Below are positions 24,638 to 34,810 of a stretch of DNA of 64,000 nt, piece by piece. The notes below the pieces were generated by a model, which saw only the letters and a program-made list of their open reading frames with translations, did no database searches and was not told the origin of the DNA. Positions within the stretch are counted from its first letter, which is position 1. Every line of letters starts with the position of its first letter. The stretch covers positions 1,612,001 through 1,676,000 of the forward strand of contig NZ_CP096040.1 in assembly GCF_023935105.1 (NCBI RefSeq), given 5' to 3'. A program made the translations under genes and the position numbers. Source of the DNA: Caulobacter segnis (lineage in GTDB: Bacteria > Pseudomonadota > Alphaproteobacteria > Caulobacterales > Caulobacteraceae).

Positions 24638-27076
24638 TTAAGACCGCAGCTTGCCGCCCGCCTTCTCGGCCGCCGCGACGACCTTGGCCGACAGGGCCTC
24701 GATCTCGGCGTCGGTGAGGGTGGCGTCGCGCGGCTGCACCACGATCTCGATGGCCACCGACTTGAAGCCGTCCGGCAAGCCGGGGCCTTCGTAGACGTCG
24801 AACACGCGCGCGGCGGTGATCAGCGCCTTGTCGGCGCCGGCCGCGGCTTTCACGAGGTCGCCGGCCGCCTTGGTCTTCTCGACCAGGAAGGCGAAGTCGC
24901 GGGTCAGCGGCATCAGGGCCGAGGGCGAGAAGGCCGGACGGGTCTTGACCGACTTCTTCTTCGGCTCGGGGATCGCCTCCAGGGTGATCTCGAAGCCGTA
25001 GACCGGGCCGGCCACGTCCAGGGCCTTCAGCACCGCCGGGTGGATCTCGCCGAACTCGGCCATCACCGCCTTGGGACCCAGCTGCAGGCGCGCCGAGCGG
25101 CCCGGGTGCCACCAGGACGAGGCCGAGCCCTGCGCCGTCTGAAGCGAGGCGACGGGCGCGCCCAGCTCTTCCAGCAGGGCCAGAAGGTCGGCCTTGATCG
25201 TGAAGACGTCGCCTTGGGCGGCCTTGTCCCAGCCCCGCGGGGCCTTGGGGACCAGGATCGCCGAGACCACGGTGCGCTGATCGTTCGGACGCTCGCCGTG
25301 GAAGGTCGGGCCGATCTCGAACAGGGCCGCGTCGGGGAAGCCCTGGCGCGCGTTGCGGCCGGCCGCTTCGATCAGGTTGGGCAGCAGCGACGGGCGCATG
25401 CAGTCCAGTTCCGAGGCGATCGGATTGGCCAGCACCAGCTCGGCCTGGCCGCCGCCGAACAGCTGCGCGGTCTTGCGGCTGGTGAAGCTGAAGGTCACGG
25501 CTTCAGAATAGCCGGCGGCCGCCAGCGCCCGACGGGCCGTGCGGGCGCGGGCCTGCTTGGCCGTCAGGATGCCGCCGACGGCGCGAGGCGCTTCCGGCAG
25601 GGCCGTCGAGGGCAGGGCGCCATAGCCGGCGATGCGGGCGACTTCTTCCACCAGGTCGGCCTTGCCCTCCACGTCGCGGCGGAAGGTCGGCGGGGTCACG
25701 CAGACCTCGCTCTCGGCGTGAGTGGCGAACGCGGTCGGCGAGACGTCCTTGGGGGCGTCCAGCTTGAAGCCGAGATCGGTCAGGATCTTCAGCGACTTTT
25801 CAGGGGCGATCTCCAGGCCCGACAGTTGGCCGACATAGGCCGGGTCGAACAGGATCGCGCCCGGCGCGGCCGGGGCCTCGCCGACCAGCAGCACCTCCGA
25901 CGGCTCGCCGCCGCACAGCTCCAGGATCAGCTTGGTGGCCAGCTCGATCCCGTCGACCAGCGAGTGGGTGTCGACGGTGCGGGCGAAGCGGTATTGGGCG
26001 TCGCTGGCGATGCCGGTGGCGCGACCGGTCTGGGCCGTGCGAATCGGATCGAACCAGGCGCTTTCGAGGAAGACATCGACGGTCTCGTCCGAGCAGCCGG
26101 TGCTCTCGCCGCCCATCACGCCGCCCAGGCCGATCGGACGCTCGCCCGACGCATCGGCGATGACCGACATCTCGGGCGTCAGTTCGTAGGTCTTGCCGTC
26201 CAGGGCGATCAGGTGCTCGTCGCCGTGGACGCCATGGCGGCCCAGGCGGGTCGAGATCTCGGTTCCCGACAGCTTGTGGGCGTCATAGACGTGCAGCGGC
26301 CGCGCGCGGTCGTAGGTGATCAGGTTGGTGATATCCACCAGGGCGCTGATCGGCCGCAGGCCGATGGCGGTCAGGCGATCGGCCAGCCACTTGGGCGAGG
26401 GGCCGTTCTTGACGCCCCGGAAGTAGCGGCCGGCGAACACTGGGCAGGCTTCGCCGTCGACCTTGACGGTGATCGGCGACGGATAGGTCCCGGGGATCGG
26501 CGCGATCGACAGGTCCTTCAACTTGCCCACGCCGGCGGCGGCCAGGTCGCGGGCGATGCCGGCGACGCCCAGCCAGTCGGGGCGATTGGGGGTCACTTCG
26601 AAGTCGATCACGGCTTCCAGGCCCAGGGCGTCGACGGCGCTCGTGCCGACGGCCAGGCTGTCCGGCAGCTCCATGATGCCATCGCTCTCGCTGGCGTATT
26701 CCAGCTCGGCGGCCGAGCAGAGCATGCCGTTCGAGACGACGCCGCGGACGGGCTTCTCGACCAGGGTCACGTCCAGGCCCGGCACATAGGCGCCGATCGG
26801 GGCGTAGATGGTGGTCAGGCCCGGACGCGCGTTCGGCGCGCCGCAGACGATCTCCTTGCGGCCGTCGACGGTGTCGACCTGGCAGACCTGCAGACGGTCG
26901 GCGTTGGGGTGGCGCGCGGCCTCGACGATCTTGCAGACCGTGAACGGGGCCAGCTTGGTCGCCGGATCGATGACGTGCTCGACCTCGAGCCCGGCCATGG
27001 TCATGGCCGCGACGATCTCGGGAACGGTGGCGGTGGTCTCAAGGTGATCCTTGAGCCAGGAGAGGGTGAATTTCAT
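24638..27076 (-). CDS. pheT: Phenylalanyl-tRNA synthetase beta subunit
   Basis: 812 residues, the normal alphaproteobacterial length. The N-terminal tRNA-binding (EMAP-like) domain has [20 protein letters not shown]. The B3/B4 editing region and B5 domain follow ([45 protein letters not shown]), and a C-terminal FDX-ACB anticodon-binding domain ends with [20 protein letters not shown]. It pairs with PheS, 10 bp upstream, to make the (alpha-beta)2 enzyme that charges tRNA-Phe. Confidence 0.97.
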   Translation of the reverse strand: MKFTLSWLKDHLETTATVPEIVAAMTMAGLEVEHVIDPATKLAPFTVCKIVEAARHPNADRLQVCQVDTVDGRKEIVCGAPNARPGLTTIYAPIGAYVPGLDVTLVEKPVRGVVSNGMLCSAAELEYASESDGIMELPDSLAVGTSAVDALGLEAVIDFEVTPNRPDWLGVAGIARDLAAAGVGKLKDLSIAPIPGTYPSPITVKVDGEACPVFAGRYFRGVKNGPSPKWLADRLTAIGLRPISALVDITNLITYDRARPLHVYDAHKLSGTEISTRLGRHGVHGDEHLIALDGKTYELTPEMSVIADASGERPIGLGGVMGGESTGCSDETVDVFLESAWFDPIRTAQTGRATGIASDAQYRFARTVDTHSLVDGIELATKLILELCGGEPSEVLLVGEAPAAPGAILFDPAYVGQLSGLEIAPEKSLKILTDLGFKLDAPKDVSPTAFATHAESEVCVTPPTFRRDVEGKADLVEEVARIAGYGALPSTALPEAPRAVGGILTAKQARARTARRALAAAGYSEAVTFSFTSRKTAQLFGGGQAELVLANPIASELDCMRPSLLPNLIEAAGRNARQGFPDAALFEIGPTFHGERPNDQRTVVSAILVPKAPRGWDKAAQGDVFTIKADLLALLEELGAPVASLQTAQGSASSWWHPGRSARLQLGPKAVMAEFGEIHPAVLKALDVAGPVYGFEITLEAIPEPKKKSVKTRPAFSPSALMPLTRDFAFLVEKTKAAGDLVKAAAGADKALITAARVFDVYEGPGLPDGFKSVAIEIVVQPRDATLTDAEIEALSAKVVAAAEKAGGKLRS

Positions 27077-27086
27077 CGTTCTGGTC

Positions 27087-28160
27087 TCAGCTCAGGCCCG
27101 AGGCGGCGTTCGGCGCGGCGAAGGCGCTGAAGCCGTAGTGCGACAGCCAGCGGACGTCCGACGACCACATGTCGCGCAGGTCCGGCATGCCGTATTTCAG
27201 CATGCCCAGGCGATCGACGCCCATGCCGAAGGCGAAGCCCTGGTACTCGTCCGGATCGATGCCGCAGGCGCGCAGCACGTTCGGGTGAACCATCCCGCAG
27301 CCCAGGATCTCGAGCCACGACGTGCCCTGGCCGATCTTGATCTCGCCGCCCGAGCGGTCGCACTGCACGTCCATCTCGGCCGACGGCTCGGTGAACGGGA
27401 AGTGGTGCGGGCGGAACTGGGTGGTGACCGCGTCAGTCTCGAAAAACCGCGCCAGGAAGGTCTCCAGGGTCCACTTCAGGTGGCCCATGTGGATGCCCTT
27501 GTCGATCACCAGGCCCTCGACCTGGTGGAACACCGGGGTGTGGGTGGCGTCGTTGTCCACGCGATAGGTGCGGCCCGGCGCGATGATGCGGATCGGCGGC
27601 TTCTGCGACACCATGGTCCGCACCTGCACGGGGCTGGTGTGGGTGCGCAGCAGCATGCGTTCACCCGTCTCCTTCGTATTGAAGAAGAAGGTGTCATGCA
27701 TCTCGCGGGCCGGGTGCTTGGGCGGGAAGTTCAGGGCCGTGAAGTTGTGGAAGTCGTCCTCAATGTCCGGGCCCTCGGCCACGGCGAAGCCCATCTCGGC
27801 GAAGATGGCGACCATCTCGTCCATGGTCTGCATGGTCGGGTGGACGCTGCCCTTGCGGCGATGCGGGGCGGGCAGGGAGAGATCCAGGGTCTCGCTGGCC
27901 AGGCGCGCGTCCAGCTCGGCGGCTTCGAGCGCCGCCTTCTTGTCGGCGATGGCCTCGGCGACCTTGTCGCGCAGGGCGTTGATCGCCGCGCCTTGCGTCT
28001 TGCGATCCTCGGGGCTCATGGCGCCCAGGGTCTTGAGCAGGCCCGAGATCGAGCCGGTCTTGCCGACGGCGGCCACGCGGACGGCGTCGAGCGCTTGGAG
28101 ATCGCCAGCGGCGGCCACCTGGGCCAGCACTTCGGCTTCGAGAGTGTTGAGATCGGTCAT
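27087..28160 (-). CDS. pheS: Phenylalanyl-tRNA synthetase alpha subunit
   Basis: 357 residues with an N-terminal coiled-coil and a class II catalytic core: motif 2 ([35 protein letters not shown]) and motif 3 ([17 protein letters not shown]). ATG 28160 ([20 protein letters not shown]) matches the family start. ATG 28169 is three codons upstream. The open frame further upstream runs through a repeat element and is not coding. pheT follows after 10 bp. The terminator at 28336-28365 separates it from rplT, so it has its own promoter or depends on read-through. Confidence 0.96.
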   Translation of the reverse strand: MTDLNTLEAEVLAQVAAAGDLQALDAVRVAAVGKTGSISGLLKTLGAMSPEDRKTQGAAINALRDKVAEAIADKKAALEAAELDARLASETLDLSLPAPHRRKGSVHPTMQTMDEMVAIFAEMGFAVAEGPDIEDDFHNFTALNFPPKHPAREMHDTFFFNTKETGERMLLRTHTSPVQVRTMVSQKPPIRIIAPGRTYRVDNDATHTPVFHQVEGLVIDKGIHMGHLKWTLETFLARFFETDAVTTQFRPHHFPFTEPSAEMDVQCDRSGGEIKIGQGTSWLEILGCGMVHPNVLRACGIDPDEYQGFAFGMGVDRLGMLKYGMPDLRDMWSSDVRWLSHYGFSAFAAPNAASGLS

Positions 28161-28218
28161 GACGGGCATCCGTCTAGAGGATTTCGAGAGGGTTGAAACT
28201 AGGGAAGAAGCCCCAATT

Positions 28219-28320
28219 CCGCTCATTCCCGCGAAAGCGGGAAACCAAGCCGCGTTGGCTCCTCGTCCGCGTCCGTCCCGCTTGCTCAGCTTGGGTCCCC
28301 GCTTTCGCGGGGATGAGCGG
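28219..28320. repeat. Intergenic element with 32-bp inverted terminal repeats
   Basis: The left end (28219-28250, CCGCTCATTCCCGCGAAAGC and onward to CCAAGC) and the right end (28289-28320) are near-perfect inverted copies. Each end also contains its own hairpin with a GAAA or TTTC loop. It sits in the pheS leader. Such mobile-like palindromic units are common between caulobacter genes. Confidence 0.75.
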
Positions 28321-28335
28321 GGTAAGGCGCAGCAA

Positions 28336-28365
28336 AAAGCCCCCTGGCTCGCGCCAGAGGGCTTT
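28336..28365 (-). terminator. rplT terminator
   Basis: Minus strand stem AAAGCCCTCTGGC/GCCAGGGGGCTTT with one mismatch and a four-base loop, continuing into TTTTTGC. It lies 34 bases after the rplT stop and before pheS. Confidence 0.8.
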
Positions 28366-28398
28366 GCAAGATCGGTCGGGTCGGAACCCAAAAAGACC

Positions 28399-28755
28399 TT
28401 AGGCCAGGGCGGCGCGAACCTTGTCGGCGATGGCCTTGAACGCAACCGGATCGGCGCCGGCGATGTCGGCGAGGACCTTACGGTCGATCACGATCCCGGC
28501 CACATCCAGGCCGTGGATAAATTGCGAGTAGGTGAAGCCCTCCAGACGGGCGCCAGCGTTGATGCGCTGGATCCACAGCGAACGGAAGGCGCGCTTGCGC
28601 ACCTTGCGGTCGCGGTAGGCGTACTGGCCGGCCTTGTCGACCGCGGCCTTCGCCGTACGGATGGTGTTCTTGCGGCGCCCGTAGAAGCCCTTGGCTTGCT
28701 CGAGAACCTTCTTGTGCTTGGCGTGGGCGACGACGCCCCGTTTAACGCGAGCCAT
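28399..28755 (-). CDS. rplT: 50S ribosomal protein L20
   Basis: 118 residues, the standard L20 length. The basic N-terminal helix region ([40 protein letters not shown]) and the RNA-binding globular end ([38 protein letters not shown]) are conserved. It is needed for 50S assembly. It follows rpmI by 15 bp on the same strand as a two-gene operon. Confidence 0.98.
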   Translation of the reverse strand: MARVKRGVVAHAKHKKVLEQAKGFYGRRKNTIRTAKAAVDKAGQYAYRDRKVRKRAFRSLWIQRINAGARLEGFTYSQFIHGLDVAGIVIDRKVLADIAGADPVAFKAIADKVRAALA

Positions 28756-28770
28756 GTGTCAGCGCTCCTC

Positions 28771-28971
28771 TTAAAGGCCGTAGGGCAGGTAGGTGCGGAT
28801 GATCTTGGCGTCGGCCTCGCTCATCACCTTCGTGCCGCGCTGTTGGCGGATGTACTTGCCATTGTGGCCGATCAGGCGGTGGCGTTTGCCGGCGACGCCG
28901 GCCTTCAGCTTGCCCGTGGCGGTCAGTTTGAAGCGCTTTTTAGCGCCCGACTTGGTCTTCAACTTCGGCAT
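28771..28971 (-). CDS. rpmI: 50S ribosomal protein L35
   Basis: 66 residues: [40 protein letters not shown] and a C-terminal YLPYGL, all typical of bacterial L35. It lies directly upstream of rplT. In most bacteria infC is the preceding gene. Here infC is about 3.5 kb away. Confidence 0.98.
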   Translation of the reverse strand: MPKLKTKSGAKKRFKLTATGKLKAGVAGKRHRLIGHNGKYIRQQRGTKVMSEADAKIIRTYLPYGL

Positions 28972-29092
28972 TTCGCGTCGGAGCTTTCGCCCCGTCCTCT
29001 GGAAGCATGACGAACCGCCATGGCATGCCTAATGGCCAGGCGGTTCCGGAAAGGCGGGGTTACTACTGGAAAGACTCGCCAAAGGCAAGGGC

Positions 29093-30286
29093 TTAGGCCG
29101 CCGCCTTGGCGCGGCGGGCGATGATCAGGCCCAGCCAGACGGCCGGGATCATCAGGGCCGCGCCGAACCAGTAGGGGCCGCCGCTGGCCAGGCCGAACAG
29201 CGGGCCAGCCAGCAGCGGGCCGCCGATGCGGGCTAGCGAGCCGGCGGCCATGTTCAGGCCCAGCATCTGGCCCTGCCGGTCGGGCGGGCTGGCGCGCGAG
29301 ATCAGGGCCGCCACGCAGGGAAAGACCAGCGACTGGCCGAAGGCGGTGCAGCCGACCGCGACCATCGCCAGGCTGGCGTGAGGCGCGAACGGGGTCAGCA
29401 GCAGGCTTATGGCGATGATCGACAGGCCCGTGGTCAGCACCCGACCCTCGCCGAAGCGGCGAGCCAGGCGGCCGGTCAGCACGCCCTGGCCCAGCGAGGC
29501 GATGACGCCGATCACGGCGAAGCACAGGCCGACCTCGCGCGGGCCCCAGTCGAAGCGGGCGTTGGCCCACAGGCCGAAGATCGATTCCATGCCCGCGAAG
29601 GCGCCGGTCGAGACCAGGGTGACCAGCAGCACGCGCGACAGCACCGGGTGGGCGGCGGCTTGGCCCAGGGCCTCGCGGCGTCCAGGTTGCTTGGCGCCTG
29701 GCGCGGAGGGCGCGCGGCTCTCGGCCACGAACAGCAGGACGCCCAGCACCGCCAGCGCCGCCATGCCGGCGGCCACGAACAGCGGGATCTGAAAGCCCAA
29801 CTGGCCGGCGCTGGGGTGGGCCAGCAGGCCGCCCAGGGATGGCCCGATCACGAAGCCGGCCCCGAACGCCGAGCCCAGCAGGCCCATGCGGCCCGCGCGC
29901 TTCTCGGGCGGGGTGACGTCGGCCATGTAGCCCTGGATCGTCGAGATGTTGCCGCTGCCGAAACCGCCGACCAGGCGCACGGCCATGGCGATCCAGATGT
30001 TGGGCGCGAAGGCTAGGGCGACATAGGCGATGGCGTTGGCCAGGATGGTGACCATCAGCACCGGCCGCCGGCCGATGCGATCCGACAGCCGGCCCCAGAA
30101 CGGCTCGCCGAAGAACTGGCCCAGACTGTAGGCAGCGAACATGGTCGTCACCTGCCACGGCGCGGCGTTCATCGCCTTGGCGTAGAAGGGCAGCAGCGGA
30201 ATGACCACGCCGAAGCCCACCAGGTTGATGAAGACAACCAGGAGCAGGACGGCCAGGGCGCGAGCGCTGTGAGCGGGATCGGACAT
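29093..30286 (-). CDS. MFS drug-type transporter (TetA/MdtG-like)
   Basis: 397 residues with 12 predicted TM helices. Signature loops are PFWGRLSDRIGRRPVLMVTI between helices 2 and 3 and LTGRLARRFGEGRVLTTG in the second half, with NLVGFGVVIPLLPFYAKAM at the N-terminus, as in tetracycline/multidrug proton antiporters. Start ATG 30286 places the first helix near the N-terminus. The in-frame codons upstream lack hydrophobic character. The substrate cannot be inferred. It sits between infC and rpmI, an unusual position. Confidence 0.85.
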   Translation of the reverse strand: MSDPAHSARALAVLLLVVFINLVGFGVVIPLLPFYAKAMNAAPWQVTTMFAAYSLGQFFGEPFWGRLSDRIGRRPVLMVTILANAIAYVALAFAPNIWIAMAVRLVGGFGSGNISTIQGYMADVTPPEKRAGRMGLLGSAFGAGFVIGPSLGGLLAHPSAGQLGFQIPLFVAAGMAALAVLGVLLFVAESRAPSAPGAKQPGRREALGQAAAHPVLSRVLLVTLVSTGAFAGMESIFGLWANARFDWGPREVGLCFAVIGVIASLGQGVLTGRLARRFGEGRVLTTGLSIIAISLLLTPFAPHASLAMVAVGCTAFGQSLVFPCVAALISRASPPDRQGQMLGLNMAAGSLARIGGPLLAGPLFGLASGGPYWFGAALMIPAVWLGLIIARRAKAAA

Positions 30287-30375
30287 CAGGGGGCGGGGTT
30301 TACGCCCGAACCTTCGGCTTGGCGACCCTGGGAAACCCATGATCGCCGGGCGAAGCGTCGCGCGTTCGGCTCACC

Positions 30376-32307
30376 TTACTCCGGCGGGTTGTGCTTCTCG
30401 ATGAAGGCGACGGTTTCGGTCAACATCTTCAGGCGCGTGGCGCTGCGCGACAGCCAGTGGTCCTCGCCGTCCAGGGTGACGAACTGGACCGGCTTGCCGG
30501 CCTTCTTCAGCGCATCGGCCATGGCTTGGCTCTGGTCATAGCGGACCACGGTGTCGTCCTTGCCGTGAATCAGCAGGATCGGGATGTCGACCTTGGCCGC
30601 CTGCTGGGCGGGCGAGATGGCGGTCAGGTCCGGGTCCTTGGCGCCGTCCGCGCCCATGAAGCGCAGCCAGTAGCGCTGCGAGGCGCCGGCCTCGCCATTG
30701 TTGACGCGGATGTTGGTCAACAGGAACTTCCTCAGGTCCGCCGGGCCGGCCACCGAAACGGCGCAGCGATAGACGCCCCGGTCCAGCGTGGCGCCGGCCA
30801 GGGCCGCGTAGCCGCCATAGCTGGCGCCGACCACGCAGACGCGCTTGGGGTCGATGATCCCCTGCTTGGCCAGGTCGCGGACGCCGTCCGACAGGTCGGT
30901 CTGCATCTTCTTGCCCCACTCGCCGAACCCCGCCTTGACGAAGTCCCAGCCGAACCCCTCGGAGCCCCGGAAGTTGGGCTGCAGCACCGCGTAACCGCGC
31001 GAGGCCACGGCCTGGCTCCACCAGTCGAAGCCCGGTTCGTCGCGACCCTCGGGGCCGCCGTGCGGCAGCACGATCAGCGGCAGGTTCTTGGGATCGCGGC
31101 CCTTGGGCAGGGTCAGGTAGCCGCTGATCTCCAGCCCGTCGGCCGCCTTGTACTTGATGGCGCGTACGGGCGAGACCTGATCGGCGGTGACGCCCTGATA
31201 GACCTCACCCAGCCAACTGGCCTGCTTGGTGTTCAGGTCGACCAGGGCGTAGGCCGGGCCCATCTCGGCCGAGTCGACCTGGACCACGACCCGCTTGCGG
31301 TCCTTGGACCATGAGACCAGCGAGACTCGGTCGCCCTGGAACGCCTTGACGACGGCGTTCCAGGTCTTCTGGCTGCCCGCGTCGAAGAAGGTGTAGGTCA
31401 GTTCGTCGCCCTTCAGCGTGGCGCCGCCCAGCAAGGCCAGCGTCGCGGGGTCGTAGATAAGGCCGCTGAGGTCGCTGGGCAGGTCGGTATGCTGATCGAC
31501 GCCGCTGTACTCGCGCAGGAAGTCGTTGCCCTTGTCGTCGGCGCGCGAGACCAGGACCGACTTGCCGTCGCGGCCGAAGCCCGCGATGCCGTACGAGCCC
31601 ATCGGCGTGTCGGCCTCGTCGACCGTGCGCCAGGCGCCGTTCAGCTTCATCCGCAACGACCAGCGGCCGCGCTTGCCGTCGTACACCGACTGGGCCGCGG
31701 GTTCGCCCGTGGCGTCGACCAGCCAGTCGTCGGCGTCGGCGCGCGCGCCGTAGTCCAGCATCCGCGTCGTGTTGTTGCGCAGATTGACGCGATACAGGGT
31801 GTTGACGCCCCGGTTGTCGACAAAATGGATGCCTTCCAGGAACACGATGGGCTCGCCGTCGATGGTTCGCACCATCGGCGCGCCGACGATCACATTCATC
31901 GAGTCCTCCTGATTGCGCAGGAGGGGGACCAGCTTCTTGGTCTTCCAGTTGAAGTCCGAGGCCATGTAGTACTCGCGCGCCGGACCCATCAGGCCGCGCA
32001 CTTCCTCGGTCTGGGAGACCACCAGGATCAGGTGGTCCTCGCCGGCCCAGGTGATGCTGCGCAGCTTGGTCTGGCCGACCGCGACCCGGGTCAGGGCCTC
32101 GCCGCCGACCTCGCGGATCATCAGGTAGCGCTGCTCGCTGTTGGTCAGCACGACCGCCAGCTTGGAGCCGTCGGGCGAGATCCTCACCGTCTCGATGTTC
32201 GGGAGCTGGCCGTAGATGGCCAAATCGGACTTCTTGTCGGCCGCTAGCACGGGGGACGACGTCAAGGCGATGCAGGCCGCCACCGCGACCCCGAAGGATT
32301 TGAACAC
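30376..32307 (-). CDS. Exported S9 prolyl oligopeptidase-family peptidase
   Basis: 643 residues. The signal peptide (FKSFGVAVAACIALTSSPVL) precedes a beta-propeller region (VRISPDGSKLAVVLTNSEQR and repeats) and a C-terminal alpha/beta hydrolase domain: HGGPEGRDEPGFDWWSQAVA, nucleophile motif GASYGGYAALAG (Ser near residue 495), IHGKDDTVVRYDQS with the acid, and GEDHWL with the His. It would cleave short peptides in the periplasm. GTG 32307 was chosen because GGGGGAG lies six bases before it. Confidence 0.85.
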   Translation of the reverse strand: MFKSFGVAVAACIALTSSPVLAADKKSDLAIYGQLPNIETVRISPDGSKLAVVLTNSEQRYLMIREVGGEALTRVAVGQTKLRSITWAGEDHLILVVSQTEEVRGLMGPAREYYMASDFNWKTKKLVPLLRNQEDSMNVIVGAPMVRTIDGEPIVFLEGIHFVDNRGVNTLYRVNLRNNTTRMLDYGARADADDWLVDATGEPAAQSVYDGKRGRWSLRMKLNGAWRTVDEADTPMGSYGIAGFGRDGKSVLVSRADDKGNDFLREYSGVDQHTDLPSDLSGLIYDPATLALLGGATLKGDELTYTFFDAGSQKTWNAVVKAFQGDRVSLVSWSKDRKRVVVQVDSAEMGPAYALVDLNTKQASWLGEVYQGVTADQVSPVRAIKYKAADGLEISGYLTLPKGRDPKNLPLIVLPHGGPEGRDEPGFDWWSQAVASRGYAVLQPNFRGSEGFGWDFVKAGFGEWGKKMQTDLSDGVRDLAKQGIIDPKRVCVVGASYGGYAALAGATLDRGVYRCAVSVAGPADLRKFLLTNIRVNNGEAGASQRYWLRFMGADGAKDPDLTAISPAQQAAKVDIPILLIHGKDDTVVRYDQSQAMADALKKAGKPVQFVTLDGEDHWLSRSATRLKMLTETVAFIEKHNPPE

Positions 32308-32398
32308 GCGAAACTCCCCCAACCGCGCCCAACTCTATCAGAGGATGTGACCGTGTCGAGGCGTTCGAAAACGTGTGATCGTGAGGTGGGCAAAACAA

Positions 32399-32425
32399 AA
32401 CGCCCCGGCCGAGGGCCGGGGCGTT
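32399..32425 (-). terminator. infC terminator
   Basis: Minus strand AACGCCCCGGCC-CTC-GGCCGGGGCGTT followed by TTGTTTTG. Perfect 12-bp stem 25 bases after the infC stop. It shows infC is transcribed separately from the S9 peptidase and from rpmI-rplT. Confidence 0.9.
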
Positions 32426-32449
32426 TCGGTGTCTAACGGTGATCGGATC

Positions 32450-32983
32450 CTAGCGCGGCGCCAGGATCATGATCATCTGCCGGCCTTCCATGCGCGGCTC
32501 GTATTCGACCTTGGCGACCTCGTCGAAGTCGGCCTTGACCTTGAGCAGCAGCTTCATGCCGAGCTCCGGGTGCGCCATTTCGCGACCGCGGAAGCGCAAA
32601 GTGACCTTCACCTTGTCGCCTTCCTCGAAGAAGCGGGTCATGGCTTTCGCCTTAACCTCGTAATCGTGGATGTCGATGTTCGGACGGAGCTTGATTTCCT
32701 TGAGCTCGACGACCTTCTGCCGCTTGCGCGCCTCGTTCTTCTTCTTCTGCTCCTGGAACTTGAACTTGCCGTAGTCCAAGATCTTGCAGACGGGAGGATT
32801 GGCGTTCGGAACGATTTCCACCAGGTCCAGGCCGGCTTCCTCGGCCGCTTCCATGGCGGACGCGGTCGGCATCTCGCCTTGCTTCTCGCCGTGTTGGTCG
32901 ATCAGCAGGACGCGGGGGACGCGGATGTCTTCGTTGATACGCGGCCCATCCTTGACGGGCGGCGTTTGCATAGGACGGCGAAT
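32450..32983 (-). CDS. infC: Translation initiation factor IF-3, likely ATT start
   Basis: About 177 residues from ATT 32983 (or 173 from ATG 32971). The N domain ([60 protein letters not shown]) and the C domain ([32 protein letters not shown]) are complete. IF-3 keeps 30S subunits free and discriminates start codons. Only the ATT has a well-placed Shine-Dalgarno (GGAG, seven bases upstream). The ATG has none. A rare AUU start is the known autoregulatory device of infC in E. coli and many bacteria. Confidence 0.95.
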   Translation of the reverse strand: MRRPMQTPPVKDGPRINEDIRVPRVLLIDQHGEKQGEMPTASAMEAAEEAGLDLVEIVPNANPPVCKILDYGKFKFQEQKKKNEARKRQKVVELKEIKLRPNIDIHDYEVKAKAMTRFFEEGDKVKVTLRFRGREMAHPELGMKLLLKVKADFDEVAKVEYEPRMEGRQMIMILAPR

Positions 32984-32994
32984 AGGGCGGCTCC
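32981..32994 (-). promoter_or_regulatory. Shine-Dalgarno plus ATT start of infC
   Basis: On the minus strand GGAG (32994-32991) is seven bases from ATT (32983-32981). The next in-frame ATG is 12 bases downstream and would be 19 bases from the GGAG, too far. This supports AUU initiation and IF-3 feedback control. Confidence 0.7.
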
Positions 32995-33232
32995 GGGGCA
33001 GTTGATAAGGGTATAGCTGAACGCATGCGCGCCGCGCTGGGCGCGCCGCGAGAAACTGATATATGACGCGCCGGCCGCGCGGTATCAAGCGAAGGCCGCC
33101 AAAGAGACGCCGGCCAGGTCTAGTTTTTTTGACCAGAGCCGCCCCCCCTGGAGGGGCTGCAGCGTTCGAGGGGATGGAAACGACCGGACGGGGACGAATT
33201 TTCCCGGATCCAGACGCCCGCCCTCGACCTTC

Positions 33233-33835
33233 ATGACCCAGCATCGCCACACCGCCCTGGAGGACGTCCACGCCCTCCTGATCGGCTCCAGTTTCATCGC
33301 CGTGGGCCTGACGCTGCTCAAGGCCGCCGGCCTAGTCACGGGCGGCGTAGCCGGGGTGGCCCTGATCATCTCGTATCTGAGCGGCGGCTGGCCGGTGGGC
33401 GTGGTGTTCTTCGTCCTGAACCTGCCGTTCTACGTGCTGGCCCAGCGGACCCTGGGCTGGACGTTCACGGTCAAGACCCTGGCCACCAACCTCCTGCTTG
33501 CGGGCCTGGCCTGGGGCATGCCGTACTGGCTGAAGGTCAGCCACGTGGACCCGATCTTCTCGGCGGTGTTCGGCGGCACCATCATCGGCATGGGCATCCT
33601 GGCCCTGGCGCGGCACCGCTCCAGCGTTGGTGGGATCGGGGTGCTGGCGCTCTATCTGCAGGAGCGGCGCGGGATCAGCGCCGGCAAGGTGCAGATGGCG
33701 GCCGACTGCCTGGTCGTGGCCGCGGCCTTCTTCGCGATCCCGTTCGACAAGCTGCTGCTGTCGATCGCCAGCGCCGTGGCGCTGAGCGCGGTGATCATCG
33801 CCAACCACAAGCCCGGGCGGTACGCGGGCTATTGA
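33233..33835 (+). CDS. YitT-family membrane protein
   Basis: 200 residues with five to six TM helices. Family landmarks are [60 protein letters not shown] and [18 protein letters not shown]. YitT/DUF161 proteins are widespread and their transport role is not established. This copy lacks the C-terminal soluble DUF2179 domain present in Bacillus members. The start is ATG 33233. Confidence 0.8.
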   Translation: MTQHRHTALEDVHALLIGSSFIAVGLTLLKAAGLVTGGVAGVALIISYLSGGWPVGVVFFVLNLPFYVLAQRTLGWTFTVKTLATNLLLAGLAWGMPYWLKVSHVDPIFSAVFGGTIIGMGILALARHRSSVGGIGVLALYLQERRGISAGKVQMAADCLVVAAAFFAIPFDKLLLSIASAVALSAVIIANHKPGRYAGY

Positions 33836-33844
33836 GGTGGGCGT

Positions 33845-34810
33845 CTAGCGTCCCAGCAGCGAGATGGCGGCGCTGGCGACGGTGCTGACCGGCAGGGCCT
33901 GCAGGTCCGGCGAGCGGATCACCGCCACGTGGCCGCGCGGGGCGCAGAGGTCGGGGTCCGAGGCGTCGGAGAACAGGGCGATGGTCGGCGCGCCGGCGGC
34001 GGCCAGCAGGTGCGTCGGGCCGGTGTCGTTGCCGACGGCCAGGGCGGCCTTGGCGCCCAGCACGGCCAGCTGGGCGAAGTCGGTGCGACCGGTCAGGTCG
34101 CGCGCGCCGCCGACGGCCTTCTGGATGTGGCGAGCCATGGCGCTTTCCTGCGGACCGCCGATGATGACGATGTCCAGGCCGCGCGCCTTCAGATGCGAGG
34201 CCAGTTGGGCGTAGCATTCGACGGGCCAGCGCTTCTCGGGCCGGTGGGCCGAGCCGCCCGGCACCAGCAGCACATAGGGCTTGGGCGTGGCGGCGCCAGC
34301 GCGCGGCTCCTTCTGCCGGCGCAGGATCCATGACAGGTCCGGCGGCGGGGCGCTGCCAGGCTCGGTCGGGGCGTCGGGCCAAATGCCGGCGGCGCGCAAC
34401 TGGTCGGCCTGGCGCTCCAGGGTGTGCATGCGCAGGCGGGCCTTGCCCTTCTGCGGCAGGGCGCAGCCGAAGGCGATGCCGTTCCACTGCGGCGGGAACG
34501 GGCGCAGTAGCTGAAAGTACCAGTTGGTCCGGCTGTTGGTCTGCAGATCGTACACCCGGTCGTAGCGCGCCTTGCGGATCCGGCCGATCATGGCGAACGT
34601 CTCGCCCAGGTCGCCGGGGCGGCCATCGGTCTCGACGTGGTTGAAATAGGGGCTGAGCTTGGCCAGCGCCTCGAAGGGCGGGGTGGTCAGCAGGGTGATC
34701 TTGGCCTTGGGATGGGCCTGGCGGATCTTCTTCATCGCCGCCAGCGCCAGGACGAAGTCGCCCAGGGCGCCCAGCTTGATCACCAGGACCTTCTTGATCT
34801 CCTTGCTCAC
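33845..34810 (-). CDS. Glycosyltransferase family 9 (heptosyltransferase-like)
   Basis: 321 residues: VLVIKLGALGDFVLALAAMK at the N-terminus, VYDLQTNSRTNWYF, VLLVPGGSAHRPEKRWPVEC and the donor-site VGNDTGPTHLLAAAGAPTIA near the C-terminus, all GT9 hallmarks. Such enzymes add heptose to the LPS core at the inner-membrane face. The start overlaps the end of the upstream GT4 gene by 4 bp, so the pair is translationally coupled and probably acts in one LPS core pathway. Confidence 0.88.
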   Translation of the reverse strand: MSKEIKKVLVIKLGALGDFVLALAAMKKIRQAHPKAKITLLTTPPFEALAKLSPYFNHVETDGRPGDLGETFAMIGRIRKARYDRVYDLQTNSRTNWYFQLLRPFPPQWNGIAFGCALPQKGKARLRMHTLERQADQLRAAGIWPDAPTEPGSAPPPDLSWILRRQKEPRAGAATPKPYVLLVPGGSAHRPEKRWPVECYAQLASHLKARGLDIVIIGGPQESAMARHIQKAVGGARDLTGRTDFAQLAVLGAKAALAVGNDTGPTHLLAAAGAPTIALFSDASDPDLCAPRGHVAVIRSPDLQALPVSTVASAAISLLGR

